The notes: generated by a model from the sequence alone, not told the origin. DNA of 64,000 nt from an uncultured Pelagibacteraceae bacterium (GCA_902521005.1 CABYPZ010000001.1:120789-184788); one strand, 5' to 3'. Counted from the stretch's first letter, positions 19,553 to 29,772 are shown. Translations and numbers: made by a program.

Positions 19553-20302
19553 ATGAGCTCTGAAAATAATATTTTAGTAAAATTAAAAAATGCAGGTATA
19601 CGTCAAAATGATAAATGGCTTGTACAAGGCGTATCATTAGAAGTAGAAAAAGGTAAAATTGTTACTCTTATTGGCCCTAATGGATCTGGTAAAAGCACAA
19701 CCGCAAAAATTGCATTGGGTATTTATAAAAAAATTGAGGGTAATGTAGAGAAATTTACTGATAAAATTGGGTATGTGCCTCAAAAAATTTCTGTAGATTG
19801 GACATTGCCATTAAGGGTACATGATTTCATGGTTTTAACTGAAAATCTAAAAGATGAAGAAATAAATAAAGCTTTAACATTAACTGGTGTTTTAAATCTA
19901 AAAAATAAAAATTTAGGAAATCTATCTGGAGGTGAGTTTCAAAGGGTACTGCTTGCTAGAGCTATTTCAAAAAAACCAGAATTACTAGTTCTTGATGAGC
20001 CAGTTCAAGGTGTGGATTTTACGGGAGAAATAGCTCTCTATAAATTGATTAAAGAAATATCAGATAGATTAAATTGTGGAATTTTATTAATCTCTCATGA
20101 CCTACACACCGTAATGAGTGCTACAGATCATGTTGTATGTTTAAATGGTCATGTATGTTGCTCAGGATCTCCAATTGATGTTGCAAAAAATAATGAATAC
20201 AAAGCTTTATTTGGAGAACAAGCTTCTCAAATACTCTCTAGATATGAACATAAACACGACCATGTTCATTCTAGTGATGGAAGTATAAAACAAAAAAATT
20301 AA
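19553..20302 (+). CDS. znuC: Zinc ABC transporter ATP-binding protein
   Basis: The 249-residue ABC ATPase has Walker A GPNGSGKSTTAK (about residue 43), the Q-loop region GYVPQKISVDW, signature LSGGEFQRVLLARA and Walker B LLVLDEPVQGVD, with the switch His in ISHDLHTVM. The C-terminal tail is His-rich (YEHKHDHVHSSDG), a frequent zinc-binding trait of ZnuC. It energises uptake by the ZnuB permease. It is followed 1 base later by znuB. Confidence 0.96.
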   Translation: MSSENNILVKLKNAGIRQNDKWLVQGVSLEVEKGKIVTLIGPNGSGKSTTAKIALGIYKKIEGNVEKFTDKIGYVPQKISVDWTLPLRVHDFMVLTENLKDEEINKALTLTGVLNLKNKNLGNLSGGEFQRVLLARAISKKPELLVLDEPVQGVDFTGEIALYKLIKEISDRLNCGILLISHDLHTVMSATDHVVCLNGHVCCSGSPIDVAKNNEYKALFGEQASQILSRYEHKHDHVHSSDGSIKQKN

Positions 20303-20303
20303 T

Positions 20304-21107
20304 ATGTTTGATGATTTTTTTATAAGAGCTCTTTTTGCAGGAATTGGTGTTGCATTTGTTACAGGACCTCTAGGTTGCTTTGTAATATGGAGAAGATTGT
20401 CATATTTTGGCGATACTCTTGCTCACTCTGCCCTACTTGGTGTTACTATTGCTTATTCTTTAGAATTTAATATTGCTTTTTCTGTATTTATAACTTCATC
20501 TTTAATAGCTTTAATTTTAGTTCAACTACAAAATAAAACTAATCTTCCTGGTGACGCTTTACTTGGTCTTTTAGCACATTCTTCATTAGCTGTTGGTCTT
20601 GTAGTTATTGGTTTTTTAACATTTATAAGATTTGACATCATGGGATTGTTATTTGGAGATATTTTAGCTGTAACCGTTAACGACATATATATTATATGGT
20701 TTGGTGGTGCTTTAATATTACTGATACTTAAATTAATATGGAAACCATTATTTGCATCAACGGTAAATTACGAATTAGCTGAAGCCGAAGGTTTAAATCC
20801 TGATAGAGCTAAAGCTATATTTACAATTTTAATGGCAGCTATTATTGCTATATCAATCAAAATGGTGGGTTTATTATTAATTACTGGAATGTTAATCATA
20901 CCAGCAGCAATGGCTAGAAATATATCTGATAGTCCATTAAAAATGGTAACATATTCAATTATTGGAGGTTTGCTATCAGTTTTAATCGGTCTATTTTCAT
21001 CATTAGAATTTAATACACCTTCAGGACCATCAATTGTGGCTGCAGCTTTATTTCTATTTATACTTTCACTTTTAAAAATAAAACAAACGATTAAATTGAA
21101 AAATTGA
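20304..21107 (+). CDS. znuB: Zinc ABC transporter permease
   Basis: The 267-residue ABC-3 family permease is almost entirely hydrophobic with about eight TMs. Landmarks are GPLGCFVIWRRLSYFGDTLA with the following HSALLGV, DALLGLLAHSSLAVGLV, and the coupling region AEAEGLNPDRAKAIF. The motif IKMVGLLLITGMLIIPAAMA is typical of ZnuB. It moves Zn2+ delivered by ZnuA into the cytoplasm. It sits 1 base after znuC and 15 bases before zur, so znuCB-zur is very likely one operon. Confidence 0.96.
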   Translation: MFDDFFIRALFAGIGVAFVTGPLGCFVIWRRLSYFGDTLAHSALLGVTIAYSLEFNIAFSVFITSSLIALILVQLQNKTNLPGDALLGLLAHSSLAVGLVVIGFLTFIRFDIMGLLFGDILAVTVNDIYIIWFGGALILLILKLIWKPLFASTVNYELAEAEGLNPDRAKAIFTILMAAIIAISIKMVGLLLITGMLIIPAAMARNISDSPLKMVTYSIIGGLLSVLIGLFSSLEFNTPSGPSIVAAALFLFILSLLKIKQTIKLKN

Positions 21108-21122
21108 GAAGGAATCGGTAAT

Positions 21123-21524
21123 ATGAACAAAATGCATAAAGAACATAATCTTTCAAAAAATCAGCAGATTATTTTCGATTTAATAGATAAATCTCCTGAA
21201 CCATTAAAAGCTTATACAATTCTTTTTAATGTTCAAAAAAAAGGTATTAAAGCTCCGTTACAGGTTTATCGAGCTTTAGATAAATTAGTTGAAATAGGAA
21301 AAATTCATAAAATTGAAAGTCGAAATGCCTTTATTGCCTGCCATAATTCGAGTTGTCAGGTAGCAAAAGCTACTGCATTTTCAATCTGTGAGATTTGTGA
21401 AAAAGTAACAGAAATAAGTAGCGCAGGTCTTTCTAAATACTTAGCTAATTTCAAAGACAAAGATGGTATGAAATATAGTAAATATAATCTTGAGTTTTTT
21501 GGATTATGTAAAAAGTGTAGATAA
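21123..21524 (+). CDS. zur: Fur-family zinc uptake regulator
   Basis: The 133-residue protein has a winged helix (LSKNQQIIFDLIDKSPEPLK, then APLQVYRALDKLVEIGKIHKI). Its Cys/His set suits zinc sensing: CHNSSC in the middle, FSICEICEK (CxxC) and a C-terminal FGLCKKC (CxxC). The paired CxxC motifs form the structural zinc site in this family. Position behind znuCB and the Zur boxes upstream support Zur over Fur or Mur. A strong ribosome site (GAAGGAA) precedes the ATG. Autoregulation is inferred from the shared promoter. Confidence 0.92.
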   Translation: MNKMHKEHNLSKNQQIIFDLIDKSPEPLKAYTILFNVQKKGIKAPLQVYRALDKLVEIGKIHKIESRNAFIACHNSSCQVAKATAFSICEICEKVTEISSAGLSKYLANFKDKDGMKYSKYNLEFFGLCKKCR

Positions 21525-21568
21525 CTTATTATCTAAAATTTAAATAAAACAAGCTGAAAGGAAAACGT

Positions 21569-21790
21569 ATGTTTATTAAAAAATATCTTAAATGGATAAG
21601 CACATTTTTAGTATTAGTTGGTATTCTATTAACAAACCTAAATATATATCCTTTGAATATATATTTTCATGGATTAGGAGTTGTTGGATGGACTATTGCT
21701 GGATTTGTTAGCAAAGATAAAGCGATACTAACTAACTTTGGACTACAAATACCATTGTTCTTAATAGGAATTTATAAGATTATTATATAG
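21569..21790 (+). CDS. Small membrane protein of unknown function
   Basis: The 73-residue, hydrophobic protein has two or three predicted TMs (about residues 8-24, 32-47 and 52-70) and a polar KKYLKW start. A good ribosome site (GAAAGG) lies 10 bases before the ATG. The stop TAG shares its last base with the GTG start of arsC, so it is translationally linked to arsenate reductase. I do not recognise the family. Position between zur and arsC may mean a role in metal or arsenic handling, but nothing in the sequence proves it. Confidence 0.75.
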   Translation: MFIKKYLKWISTFLVLVGILLTNLNIYPLNIYFHGLGVVGWTIAGFVSKDKAILTNFGLQIPLFLIGIYKIII

Positions 21791-22221
21791 TGGAAAATAT
21801 ATTATTTGTTTGTACAGGAAACTCTGCAAGAAGTATCATTGCTGAGTCTATAGTTAATAATAAATATAACGATAAATTTAAAGCCTACAGTGCTGGTAGT
21901 AACCCTTCTGGTAAAATTAATAAAGATATAAAACGTTATTTAAACAATAAAGGCTTTAATCTTCAAGACTACTCGTCTAAAAATTTTAGTATGTTTATTA
22001 ATGGAGAAATAAAAATTGATCATGTTATTACTGTATGTAATAATGCAAACAATGAGCTATGCCCTATTTGGCCTAAGGAAAGACAAATCATTCATTGGGA
22101 TATTGAAGACCCAGTAACAAAACTTAATAACATGAATGAGGATGAAAAATTTCAGATAATTACTGATACTTTTAATAATATTGATAAAAGAATTAAAAAT
22201 TGGATTCTAAATGAAAAATAA
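21790..22221 (+). CDS. arsC: Arsenate reductase, thioredoxin-type (LMW phosphatase fold)
   Basis: The 143-residue protein has the P-loop VCTGNSARS with catalytic Cys8 and Arg14, and a second Cys pair (VCNNANNELCPIWP, Cys83 and Cys91) that makes the redox relay of thioredoxin-coupled ArsC. It reduces arsenate to arsenite. It begins with GTG overlapping the preceding gene's stop by one base and overlaps the next gene (an aquaglyceroporin) by 11. The latter pairing is a known arsenite-exit arrangement. No arsR is present nearby, so control of this cluster is unclear. Confidence 0.93.
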   Translation: MENILFVCTGNSARSIIAESIVNNKYNDKFKAYSAGSNPSGKINKDIKRYLNNKGFNLQDYSSKNFSMFINGEIKIDHVITVCNNANNELCPIWPKERQIIHWDIEDPVTKLNNMNEDEKFQIITDTFNNIDKRIKNWILNEK

Positions 22222-22861
22222 TAACAGAATATTTCTAGGTGAATTTATTGGAAGTTGCTTTTTGTTAATGGTTATAGTTGGGTCTGGAATAATGGCTGAA
22301 AATCTCACTAATGATAATGCTTTGAGATTAACAGCTAATACACTCGCAACTGGAGCTGGCCTATTCGTCTTAATAACTGCTTTTGCAAATATTTCAGGTG
22401 CACATTTCAATCCCTTTGTAAGTTTAGCGATGTTTTTAAGAAAAAAAATCAGTGGAAAACTTCTGATCATATATATTCCTGCCCAAATACTTGGTTGTTT
22501 ACTGGGTGTTATGTTGGCTAATGTTTTTTTTGAACACAATATTCTTGAGTTATCAACAAAAAATAGAGATGGTTTTCATATTTTCTTATCTGAAATAATT
22601 GCTACTTTTGGTTTAATTTTTATTATTTTTGCTACTCTAAAAGATGGCAAAATAACAATAGCTGCAAGTGTTGCAACATATATCATGGCTGGTTATTGGT
22701 TCACATCATCAACATCTTTTGCAAATCCAGCTGTTGCTATAGCTAGAACTTTTACTGATTCTTTTACAGGAATTAATTATTTAAATACGCCTACATATAT
22801 TTTGGCTGAATTTTTGGGAGCTTTAATAGCTGTATATTTAATTAAGAAATTGGTTAAATAA
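22211..22861 (+). CDS. aqpS: Aquaglyceroporin-type channel (AqpS-like), likely arsenite exit
   Basis: The 216-residue major intrinsic protein has six TMs. The two pore half-helices carry GAHFNPFVSLAM and FANPAVAIART: the first NPA is NPF, the second is a regular NPA followed by the conserved Arg. In other bacteria AqpS downstream of arsC lets arsenite flow out after ArsC acts. The 11-base overlap with arsC supports that role here. It could instead pass glycerol or other small neutral solutes. The substituted first NPA motif is unusual. Confidence 0.85.
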   Translation: MKNNNRIFLGEFIGSCFLLMVIVGSGIMAENLTNDNALRLTANTLATGAGLFVLITAFANISGAHFNPFVSLAMFLRKKISGKLLIIYIPAQILGCLLGVMLANVFFEHNILELSTKNRDGFHIFLSEIIATFGLIFIIFATLKDGKITIAASVATYIMAGYWFTSSTSFANPAVAIARTFTDSFTGINYLNTPTYILAEFLGALIAVYLIKKLVK

Positions 22862-22940
22862 ATACAACTTTATTGCGAAATAAAAATTATTAAAAAGTAG
22901 ACATTAATATTTAATAGTTTAGTAGTCGATGAATCCTCCT

Positions 22941-22979
22941 AATAATTCTCAAATTAATAAATTTATATCTAGAATTATT
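22941..22979 (+). ncRNA. Candidate structured leader upstream of the PiT-type permease
   Basis: The 193-base gap before the permease is unusually long for this genome. It holds a nested hairpin: an outer 9-base stem (AATAATTCT at 22941-22949 with AGAATTATT at 22971-22979) and an inner 5-base stem (22951-22955 with 22960-22964). Just 5' is CTCCT (22936-22940), the complement of the AGGAG ribosome site at 23043-23047. This could be an RNA switch that hides the ribosome site, but no known riboswitch class was recognised and an AT-rich hairpin can arise by chance. Confidence 0.35.
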
Positions 22980-23054
22980 TTCCGTCTCAGATTACATAAT
23001 CCTTAAGTCATGAATCAATATGAACCGAAAACAATAATATAAAGGAGATAAGTA

Positions 23055-24020
23055 ATGGAAATGACTTTAATTTACACGGTTATAGGGTTTGCCCTTGCCG
23101 GTTATAGCGTAATCGCTAACGACTCAATTCAAACACTAGGTACATTTATAGCTTCAAAAAAGAAGTGGTTTAAATGGTACGTACTTGCAGGATCAGCTTC
23201 TAGTGTAATGATTTTAGCTTTAGCATGGGGATGGTATGCGTATGATGGTGATATTTCATATGGAAGATTAACTAGAATACCTTATCAAGAAATTCAATGG
23301 TATCATGCAGTAGCGCCTGCAATACTCTTATTATTAACAAGAATTGGTATACCTGTATCCACAACCTTTTTAGTTCTTTCAGCGTTTGCTTCAACAGTTG
23401 TGCTTGAAAAAATGTTAATGAAAAGTGTAGTTGGTTATGGTTTAGCTGCAATGGTTGCTTACATAGCCTGGATAGCAGTATCAAAATTCATTAATGAAAA
23501 ATTTGATGAAGTAGATGACAAATGGATAGGATTTTGGAGAAATGCTGTTTGGGTTTCATCAGGTTGGTTATGGTGGGTTTGGTTATCTCACGATGTGGCA
23601 AATATTGCTGTATATCTTCCAAGACAACTTGATATTACAATACTTCTGATTGTAATGGCATATTTTACTATTTTGCTATTTTACATCTTCTACATTCAAG
23701 GTGGACGGATCCAAGCAGTAGTTTTGGAAAAAACTGGAACTAGATATGCAAGATCAGCTACAATTATCAATGTAATTTATGCTGCTGTTTTATTCTACTT
23801 TAAGGAACTAAACGATTTACCAATGTCAACAACATGGGTATTCGTTGGTTTGTTATGTGGAAGAGAACTTGCAATTTCAACTATGAACAAAGATTATAAG
23901 TTTAAGTATGTTTTCCCATTAATTGGTAAAGACTTTCTTAAAATGATCTTTGGACTAAGTGTTTCAGTTGGAATTGTTTTAGCAATTCACTATATAATTA
24001 TTCCAAATAATTGGTTTTAA
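23055..24020 (+). CDS. PiT-family-like (inorganic phosphate/sulfate) permease
   Basis: The 321-residue protein has about nine TMs in two related halves. Each half carries a PiT-like motif pair: IANDSIQTLGTF with GIPVSTTFLVLSAF in the first, and SHDVANIAVYLP with LPMSTTWVFVGLLCGRELA in the second. The ND/HDVAN and PVSTT signatures are those of low-affinity PiT phosphate permeases and the related CysP sulfate permeases. The substrate is therefore an oxyanion, probably phosphate, but this is not certain. The strong ribosome site AAAGGAG precedes the ATG by 7 bases. It follows an arsC-aqpS pair, which fits arsenate entering through phosphate uptake. Confidence 0.75.
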   Translation: MEMTLIYTVIGFALAGYSVIANDSIQTLGTFIASKKKWFKWYVLAGSASSVMILALAWGWYAYDGDISYGRLTRIPYQEIQWYHAVAPAILLLLTRIGIPVSTTFLVLSAFASTVVLEKMLMKSVVGYGLAAMVAYIAWIAVSKFINEKFDEVDDKWIGFWRNAVWVSSGWLWWVWLSHDVANIAVYLPRQLDITILLIVMAYFTILLFYIFYIQGGRIQAVVLEKTGTRYARSATIINVIYAAVLFYFKELNDLPMSTTWVFVGLLCGRELAISTMNKDYKFKYVFPLIGKDFLKMIFGLSVSVGIVLAIHYIIIPNNWF

Positions 24021-24035
24021 ATATATTTATGTGAT

Positions 24036-24055
24036 CGTGTTAATTATTTAACACG
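24036..24055. terminator. Hairpin between the convergent PiT-like and manC genes
   Basis: A perfect 8-base stem (CGTGTTAA and TTAACACG) with a 4-base loop lies 16 bases after the PiT-like stop and runs into the last codons of manC. The gene ends are only 23 bases apart. It could serve transcription from both sides. It lacks a clean T tract, so the terminator call is tentative. Confidence 0.4.
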
Positions 24056-25234
24056 GCCATAAACATCCTGATATCGAACAATATCCGTCTCTTTTAAAAT
24101 TGAACCTACTTGAGCTTCAATAATTTTTACTGGTTTTTTATAGGGATTTTCAATTCGATGTACTGCACCTAATGGAATAAAGATGGTTTCATCAGGTTTC
24201 ATTGTAAAATATTTCTTATTTAAAGTAATTTTAGGTTTACCTTGAGTAACTACCCAGTGTTCAGCTCTATGATGATGTTTTTGAAGGCTTAATATACCTT
24301 TTGATTTTACATATAATTCTTTAATTAAGAATTCCTTACCATTAAATAGATTTACATAACTACCCCAAGGTCTATGAAATACATTCTTCTTTTTATAATA
24401 ATGTCTCTTATTTCGTCCGTACATCTTACAGATTTCTTTCCAAGATCCTAAATCAGACCAAGGGATATCTAATTTGATAGCATTTATATCTCTAGTTTTT
24501 TCTAATATTGCATAGTCGAAAGACTTGGCTGTTGCTTTAGTAAATGCCTGTTTATTTAAATAATACACATTACTTTTATATTTTGCTTTTGTTACAGCTT
24601 TGTTACAGTTTCGGTAAATATTTGGTTGGTATTTCTTGAAATTATTAATTATTGAGTCTTTTCTCAAATAAAACATTCCAGAATTCCAATAACCCTTTTT
24701 ACTTATTATTTGTTTAGCTTTAGCCTCTTTTGGTTTTTCTACAAATCTAGTTACTTTGGTATTTTTTGTTAAAAAATAACCAAATTCACTTGAAGGCATT
24801 GTGGGTTTAATCCCAAATATAAAGATATTATTTTGAGAGAGTTTCTTTTGATTTTTTTTGATAGCTTTATTAAATAATCCAACCTTCTCTATCAAATGAT
24901 CAGCAGCCAAGAACATTAAAGGTTGTTCATTTGGAATATCCTTTATTAATGCCGTACTTAAAATAGCTGGTGCTGTATTTCTTTTAGATGGCTCTAAAAC
25001 TATTTTATATTTTCTTACTTTATGTTTTTTAAGATGTTGTTTTACTTGTTTTAGATATTTCGCATTTGTGCTTATAATTGGTGCATCAAAAATAGAGGCT
25101 TTAACTCTCTCTAAAGTTTTACCTAATAAAGTCCAATTACCAAAATCAATAAACTGTTTAGCTTGATGTTTTTTAGCGTTAGGCCAAAGTCTTGTGCCAG
25201 CACCCCCGCAAAGAATTACAGGTCTTATTTTCAT
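24044..25234 (-). CDS. manC: Mannose-1-phosphate guanylyltransferase/mannose-6-phosphate isomerase type
   Basis: The 396-residue protein starts with LCGGAGTRLWP, the nucleotidyltransferase signature, followed by MFLAADHLIEK and RFVEKPKEAKAKQ. The C-terminal cupin domain (LQKHHHRAEHWVVTQGK, IFIPLGAVHRIENP) is that of type II mannose-6-phosphate isomerases. It would make GDP-mannose for surface polysaccharides. It is about 70 residues shorter than the usual ManC, with a compressed middle. It overlaps the ilvD stop by one base (TAATG), an odd functional pairing. The cupin may be the active half or a relic. Confidence 0.85.
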   Translation of the reverse strand: MKIRPVILCGGAGTRLWPNAKKHQAKQFIDFGNWTLLGKTLERVKASIFDAPIISTNAKYLKQVKQHLKKHKVRKYKIVLEPSKRNTAPAILSTALIKDIPNEQPLMFLAADHLIEKVGLFNKAIKKNQKKLSQNNIFIFGIKPTMPSSEFGYFLTKNTKVTRFVEKPKEAKAKQIISKKGYWNSGMFYLRKDSIINNFKKYQPNIYRNCNKAVTKAKYKSNVYYLNKQAFTKATAKSFDYAILEKTRDINAIKLDIPWSDLGSWKEICKMYGRNKRHYYKKKNVFHRPWGSYVNLFNGKEFLIKELYVKSKGILSLQKHHHRAEHWVVTQGKPKITLNKKYFTMKPDETIFIPLGAVHRIENPYKKPVKIIEAQVGSILKETDIVRYQDVYGRVK

Positions 25235-26952
25235 TAAATATCTGCGTAAGTTTTTACTTCGTTTTTACCACCTGGATGTGTTGGAGCGCCTAAATAAGCT
25301 GGACCAACAGTTTGCGCATATTTCCAAAGTGTTCCATTTCCAAAGTTAATTTTCTTTGGTTTCCATTTCTTTCTTCTCTTGGCTAATTCTTTTTTGGATA
25401 ATCTTACATTTATAGTTCCTTTTTTTGCATCCAAATCAATTATGTCGCCATTTCTTAATAAAGCTATCGGACCACCTACAGATGCCTCAGGACCAACATG
25501 ACCTATACAAAATCCTCTTGTAGCTCCAGAAAATCTTCCATCTGTTATAAGTGCAACTTTTTCACCTTTGCCTTGACCGTAAATTGCTCCAGTTGTTTGA
25601 AGCATTTCCCTCATACCAGGTCCACCTTTTGGTCCTTCGTATCTAATAATTATAATATCACCGTCTTTATATTTTCTATTTTTAACAGCTTTGTAAGCTG
25701 CTTCTTCAGTATCAAAACATCTTGCTCTTCCAGTAAATTGCAATCTTTTTAAACCAGCAACTTTAACAATTGCACCCTCTGGAGCTAAGTTTCCTTTCAT
25801 TCCAACAACACCTCCATCTTTAGATAAAGGATTATTATATTTTCTCATAACTTTTTGCTTAGAATTAAACTTAACATTCTTTAAATTCTCTTTCATAGTT
25901 TTGCCTGTAACCGTCATACAATTTCCGTGAATATATCCACCATCTATAAGAGTTTTAAGCAACATAGGAACACCGCCTGCTTTCCACATATCTTTTGCTA
26001 CGTATTTTCCACCAGGTTTTAAATCTGCAAGATAAGGAGTTCTTTTAAATATTTTAGCAACATCCATTAAATCAAATTTAATACCAATTTCATTTGCAAT
26101 AGCTGGTAAGTGTAAAGCTGCATTTGTTGATCCACCCGTAGCAGCAACAATTGTTGCAGCATTTTCTAAAGCTTTTTTTGTTACAATATCTCTTGGTCTT
26201 ATATTTTTTGCTAATAAATTCATTACAGCTTTTCCACTAGCTAAAGCATATTTATCTCTTCTATTAAATGGAGCAGGAGTTCCAGCAGAATAAGGTAAAG
26301 CTAATCCCATTGCTTCTGATACACATGCCATTGTATTAGCAGTAAACTGACCACCACAAGCACCCGCAGTTGGACATGCTTTTAATTCTATTTTTCTTAA
26401 TGCGTGTTCAGAAATTTTACCAGCAGAATATTTACCAACACCTTCAAAAACATCTACAACAGTTATATCTTTACCGTTCAATCTACCTGGTAAAATTGAT
26501 CCACCGTAAATAAAAACACTTGGAACATTTAATCTAACCATTGCCATCATTAGACCTGGTAAAGATTTATCACAACCAGCAACTCCAACTAATGCATCGT
26601 AACAATGTCCTCTAACTGTTAATTCAGTTGAATCTGCAATTACATCTCTTGAAATTAAAGAAGATTTCATTCCTTCATGTCCCATCGCGATACCATCAGT
26701 TACTGTAATTGTACAAAATTCTCTTGGAGTACCACCTGCAGATTGTACACCCTTTTTAACTGACTGTGCTTGTCTCATGAGTGCAATATTACAAGGAGCT
26801 GCCTCATTCCATGTTGAAACAACACCAACAAATGGTTTTGCAACGTCTTTTTCAGTTAAATTCATTGCATAATAAAAAGACCTTTGTGGTGCTTTATCTG
26901 GCCCTAGCGAGGTATGTCTACTTGGGAGCTTTTTTTTATTAAATTTTTTCAT
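25234..26952 (-). CDS. ilvD: Dihydroxy-acid dehydratase
   Basis: The 572-residue Fe-S enzyme makes 2-keto acids for isoleucine, valine and leucine synthesis. Landmarks are the GCDKSLPG motif with a cluster Cys, [16 protein letters not shown] with two more, and the C-terminal [20 protein letters not shown]. The start overlaps the valS stop by one base and the stop overlaps manC, so valS-ilvD-manC are translationally coupled. The link between valine synthesis and valyl-tRNA synthetase in one transcript is suggestive, but no leader peptide or T-box was seen. Confidence 0.97.
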   Translation of the reverse strand: MKKFNKKKLPSRHTSLGPDKAPQRSFYYAMNLTEKDVAKPFVGVVSTWNEAAPCNIALMRQAQSVKKGVQSAGGTPREFCTITVTDGIAMGHEGMKSSLISRDVIADSTELTVRGHCYDALVGVAGCDKSLPGLMMAMVRLNVPSVFIYGGSILPGRLNGKDITVVDVFEGVGKYSAGKISEHALRKIELKACPTAGACGGQFTANTMACVSEAMGLALPYSAGTPAPFNRRDKYALASGKAVMNLLAKNIRPRDIVTKKALENAATIVAATGGSTNAALHLPAIANEIGIKFDLMDVAKIFKRTPYLADLKPGGKYVAKDMWKAGGVPMLLKTLIDGGYIHGNCMTVTGKTMKENLKNVKFNSKQKVMRKYNNPLSKDGGVVGMKGNLAPEGAIVKVAGLKRLQFTGRARCFDTEEAAYKAVKNRKYKDGDIIIIRYEGPKGGPGMREMLQTTGAIYGQGKGEKVALITDGRFSGATRGFCIGHVGPEASVGGPIALLRNGDIIDLDAKKGTINVRLSKKELAKRRKKWKPKKINFGNGTLWKYAQTVGPAYLGAPTHPGGKNEVKTYADI

Positions 26953-29579
26953 TATAAACTTTCAATTGTTAAAGAAATTTTTTTAATATCTTTTTTTAGA
27001 TTACTATAGTTATTTTTTTCTTGTTGAACAATATCTTTTGGCGCTCTTTGAATAAAGCTTTTATTATTTAATCTTTGAGATATTTTGTCCATTTCTACTT
27101 TGTACTTATTCTGTCTATTTAATAAATTTTCTTTAATAGTACTTAAATCTACATTTTCATCGAAGTAAATTTTAAACATATCTCCTGAAATAATTAAGGA
27201 AGCTGATGCTTTGTTTTGGTCTTTATCAAAAAGATTATTAATCCTTCCCAATTTTTTTATAATCACATCATTATTCAAAACAAAAGATTTATTATTTTTT
27301 TTTATATTATGGATTGATATATCAACAAATGAACCAGGGCTAACATTTAGCTCATTTTTAAAAGATCTTAAATTAGATACTATATCTATTATTTTGTTAA
27401 CTTGGTCATAATCACTGTCTTTTTTTGATTTTCCAGAAATCCAATTAGACAACATCAGAAAATTTTTACCATTTTTATCAAATTTGTTTGTTAGCCATAT
27501 TTTTTCAGTAACAAATGGAATAAATGGATGTAGCATTACCAAAATTTGGCTAAATATATAACTGGACACCTCTTTAACCTCTGTTTTTGCCTTATTATTA
27601 TTTGAATAAAGTATAGTTTTAGATAGTTCTAAGTACCAATCGCAATAAGTATGCCATGCAAAATGATATGCATTCTTAGCTGCCTCATCAAACCTGTAAT
27701 CATCAATGTTTTTTTTAACTATATTAGAGGTTTTTAATAATTCAGAATATATCCATTTATTTATATTAACTTTTAGTTTTGGAGGTTTTTTTGAAATTTT
27801 TAAATTACATTTGTTTTGTATTAGAAAATTATTTGCATTCCATAGCTTATTTAAAAAATTTCTATATCCTTTAACTCTATCTTCAGAAAGTTTAACATCA
27901 GTTCCTGGTGAAGCCATTGATAACAATGTAAATCGTAATGCATCAGCACTATATTTTTCAATTAGATCAAGTGGATCAATTACATTTCCTTTAGACTTAG
28001 ACATCTTTTGACCTTTCTCGTCTCTTACTAATGCATGAACATAAATATCTTTAAATGGTTCTTTATTTAATAATTCCATTCCAAACATAACCATTCTAGC
28101 AACCCAAAAAAATATTATATCAAAACCAGTTACCAACACTGTTGTTGGATAAAATTTTTTAAGATAATCATTTTTTTTAGGCCAACCTAATGTTGCAAAT
28201 GGCCATAGACCTGATGAAAACCAAGTGTCTAATACATCAGGATCTCTCTTAAGTTTAACATCTTTTTTATAAAATTTTTTTGCTACCTTAAGGGCATCTT
28301 TTTCATTTAATTCTACAAAAATTTTATTATCAGGACCGTACCATGCAGGGATTTGATGGCCCCACCATAATTGTCTTGAAATACACCATGGCTCAATATT
28401 ATTCATCCATTGAAAATAAGTTTTAGACCAATTAACTGGAAAGAAATTTGTTTTTTTAGATTTAACAATTTTTTTTGCTTTAACTGCTAGTTTTTTAGCA
28501 TCTGCAAACCATTGTTCTGTTAAAAAAGGTTCAATAACAGAATTAGATCTGTCCCCATATGGTACTTTGTTTTTAATATTTTCTTCCTTAACAAAAAAAT
28601 CTTTTTCTTTTAATTCGTTTAATATTTTTTTTCTTGCTTCAAATCTATCTAATCCAACATAAGATGAAATAGCATTATTGTTTATTTTGCCATCTTCGGT
28701 AAAAATATTAATAATTTCTAAATTATTTCTCTTACCTACATCATAGTCATTAAAATCATGAGCTGGGGTAATTTTTAACGCACCAGTTCCCTGTTCGGGA
28801 TCAGCATAATTATCAGTAATAATTTTAATTTTTCTATTTACTATTGGAATGATTGCAAATTTATTTACATACTTTTTAAATCTTTTATCTTTTGAGTTCA
28901 CTGCAATTGCAGTATCTCCTAACATTGTTTCAGGTCTTGTTGTTGCAATTGTTATAAATTCATCTGACTCATCAATTGGATATTTTATATAATAAATTTT
29001 AGAATTTACTTCCCTTTGATCAACTTCTAAATCTGAAATAGCGGTTTTTAAAACTGTATCCCAATTTACGAGTTTTTCAGCTTTGTAGATTAATTTTTTT
29101 TTATATAAATCTACAAATACTTTAATTACTGCTTTTGATAAATTTTCATCCATTGTAAAGGCATTTCTAGACCAGTCACATGAACATCCTAATTTCTTTA
29201 ATTGGTTTATAATAATGTCACCATATTGGCCTTTCCAATCCCAAACTTTTTCAATAAATTTATCTCTACCCAAGTCGTCTTTTTTAATATTTTCATTGTT
29301 TAACTTCTTTTCCACTAAAGCCTGAGTTGCTATTCCAGCATGATCGGTGCCTGGTTGCCATAAGGTCTCAAAATTATTCATTCTATGATATCTGATTAAT
29401 AAATCTTGTATCGAATTATTTAATGCATGGCCCATATGTAAACTTCCAGTTACATTTGGAGGTGGAATGACTACCGAATATTTCTTTTTATTTTTTACTG
29501 GTTTGAAAAGATTATTTTTTTCCCAATATGAGTAAATTTGGTCCTCTATTTCTATATGTGAATATTTATCTAAACTCAT
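26952..29579 (-). CDS. valS: Valyl-tRNA synthetase
   Basis: The 875-residue class I enzyme charges tRNA-Val. It has HMGHALNN (the HIGH motif) near residue 48, the editing domain ([19 protein letters not shown]), and [18 protein letters not shown] (the KMSKS loop). The C-terminal anticodon domain ends in a coiled coil ([19 protein letters not shown]). It is the first gene of a run of three and diverges from tRNA-Cys over 119 bases of almost pure AT. Length and motifs are normal. Confidence 0.97.
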   Translation of the reverse strand: MSLDKYSHIEIEDQIYSYWEKNNLFKPVKNKKKYSVVIPPPNVTGSLHMGHALNNSIQDLLIRYHRMNNFETLWQPGTDHAGIATQALVEKKLNNENIKKDDLGRDKFIEKVWDWKGQYGDIIINQLKKLGCSCDWSRNAFTMDENLSKAVIKVFVDLYKKKLIYKAEKLVNWDTVLKTAISDLEVDQREVNSKIYYIKYPIDESDEFITIATTRPETMLGDTAIAVNSKDKRFKKYVNKFAIIPIVNRKIKIITDNYADPEQGTGALKITPAHDFNDYDVGKRNNLEIINIFTEDGKINNNAISSYVGLDRFEARKKILNELKEKDFFVKEENIKNKVPYGDRSNSVIEPFLTEQWFADAKKLAVKAKKIVKSKKTNFFPVNWSKTYFQWMNNIEPWCISRQLWWGHQIPAWYGPDNKIFVELNEKDALKVAKKFYKKDVKLKRDPDVLDTWFSSGLWPFATLGWPKKNDYLKKFYPTTVLVTGFDIIFFWVARMVMFGMELLNKEPFKDIYVHALVRDEKGQKMSKSKGNVIDPLDLIEKYSADALRFTLLSMASPGTDVKLSEDRVKGYRNFLNKLWNANNFLIQNKCNLKISKKPPKLKVNINKWIYSELLKTSNIVKKNIDDYRFDEAAKNAYHFAWHTYCDWYLELSKTILYSNNNKAKTEVKEVSSYIFSQILVMLHPFIPFVTEKIWLTNKFDKNGKNFLMLSNWISGKSKKDSDYDQVNKIIDIVSNLRSFKNELNVSPGSFVDISIHNIKKNNKSFVLNNDVIIKKLGRINNLFDKDQNKASASLIISGDMFKIYFDENVDLSTIKENLLNRQNKYKVEMDKISQRLNNKSFIQRAPKDIVQQEKNNYSNLKKDIKKISLTIESL

Positions 29580-29698
29580 ACTATTTAGTTTATAATTTAA
29601 TAATATTATTTAACAATATTATTAGTTGTTTATTTAATAGACTAATTAGTAATATTTAATATACAGAAGTGATAATATTTAATATTTAGATATTAAAT

Positions 29699-29772
29699 GG
29701 CCACGTGGCGGAATGGTTACGCAGAGGATTGCAAATCCTTGTATCCCAGTTCGATTCTGGGCGTGGCCTCCA
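29699..29772 (+). tRNA. tRNA-Cys (anticodon GCA)
   Basis: A full cloverleaf is readable: acceptor GGCCACG pairing with CGTGGCC, anticodon stem GAGGA/TCCTT (partly) around loop TTGCAAA, T arm CCCAG-TTCGATT-CTGGG. The discriminator is T, usual for tRNA-Cys, followed by an encoded CCA. No variable arm expansion is seen. It is the first of two tRNAs on the plus strand. Confidence 0.95.

Noticed and set aside
29600..29626. AT-only inverted repeat between valS and tRNA-Cys
   Set aside because: A 9-base stem of pure A-T pairs in a pure AT spacer is weak and uninformative.
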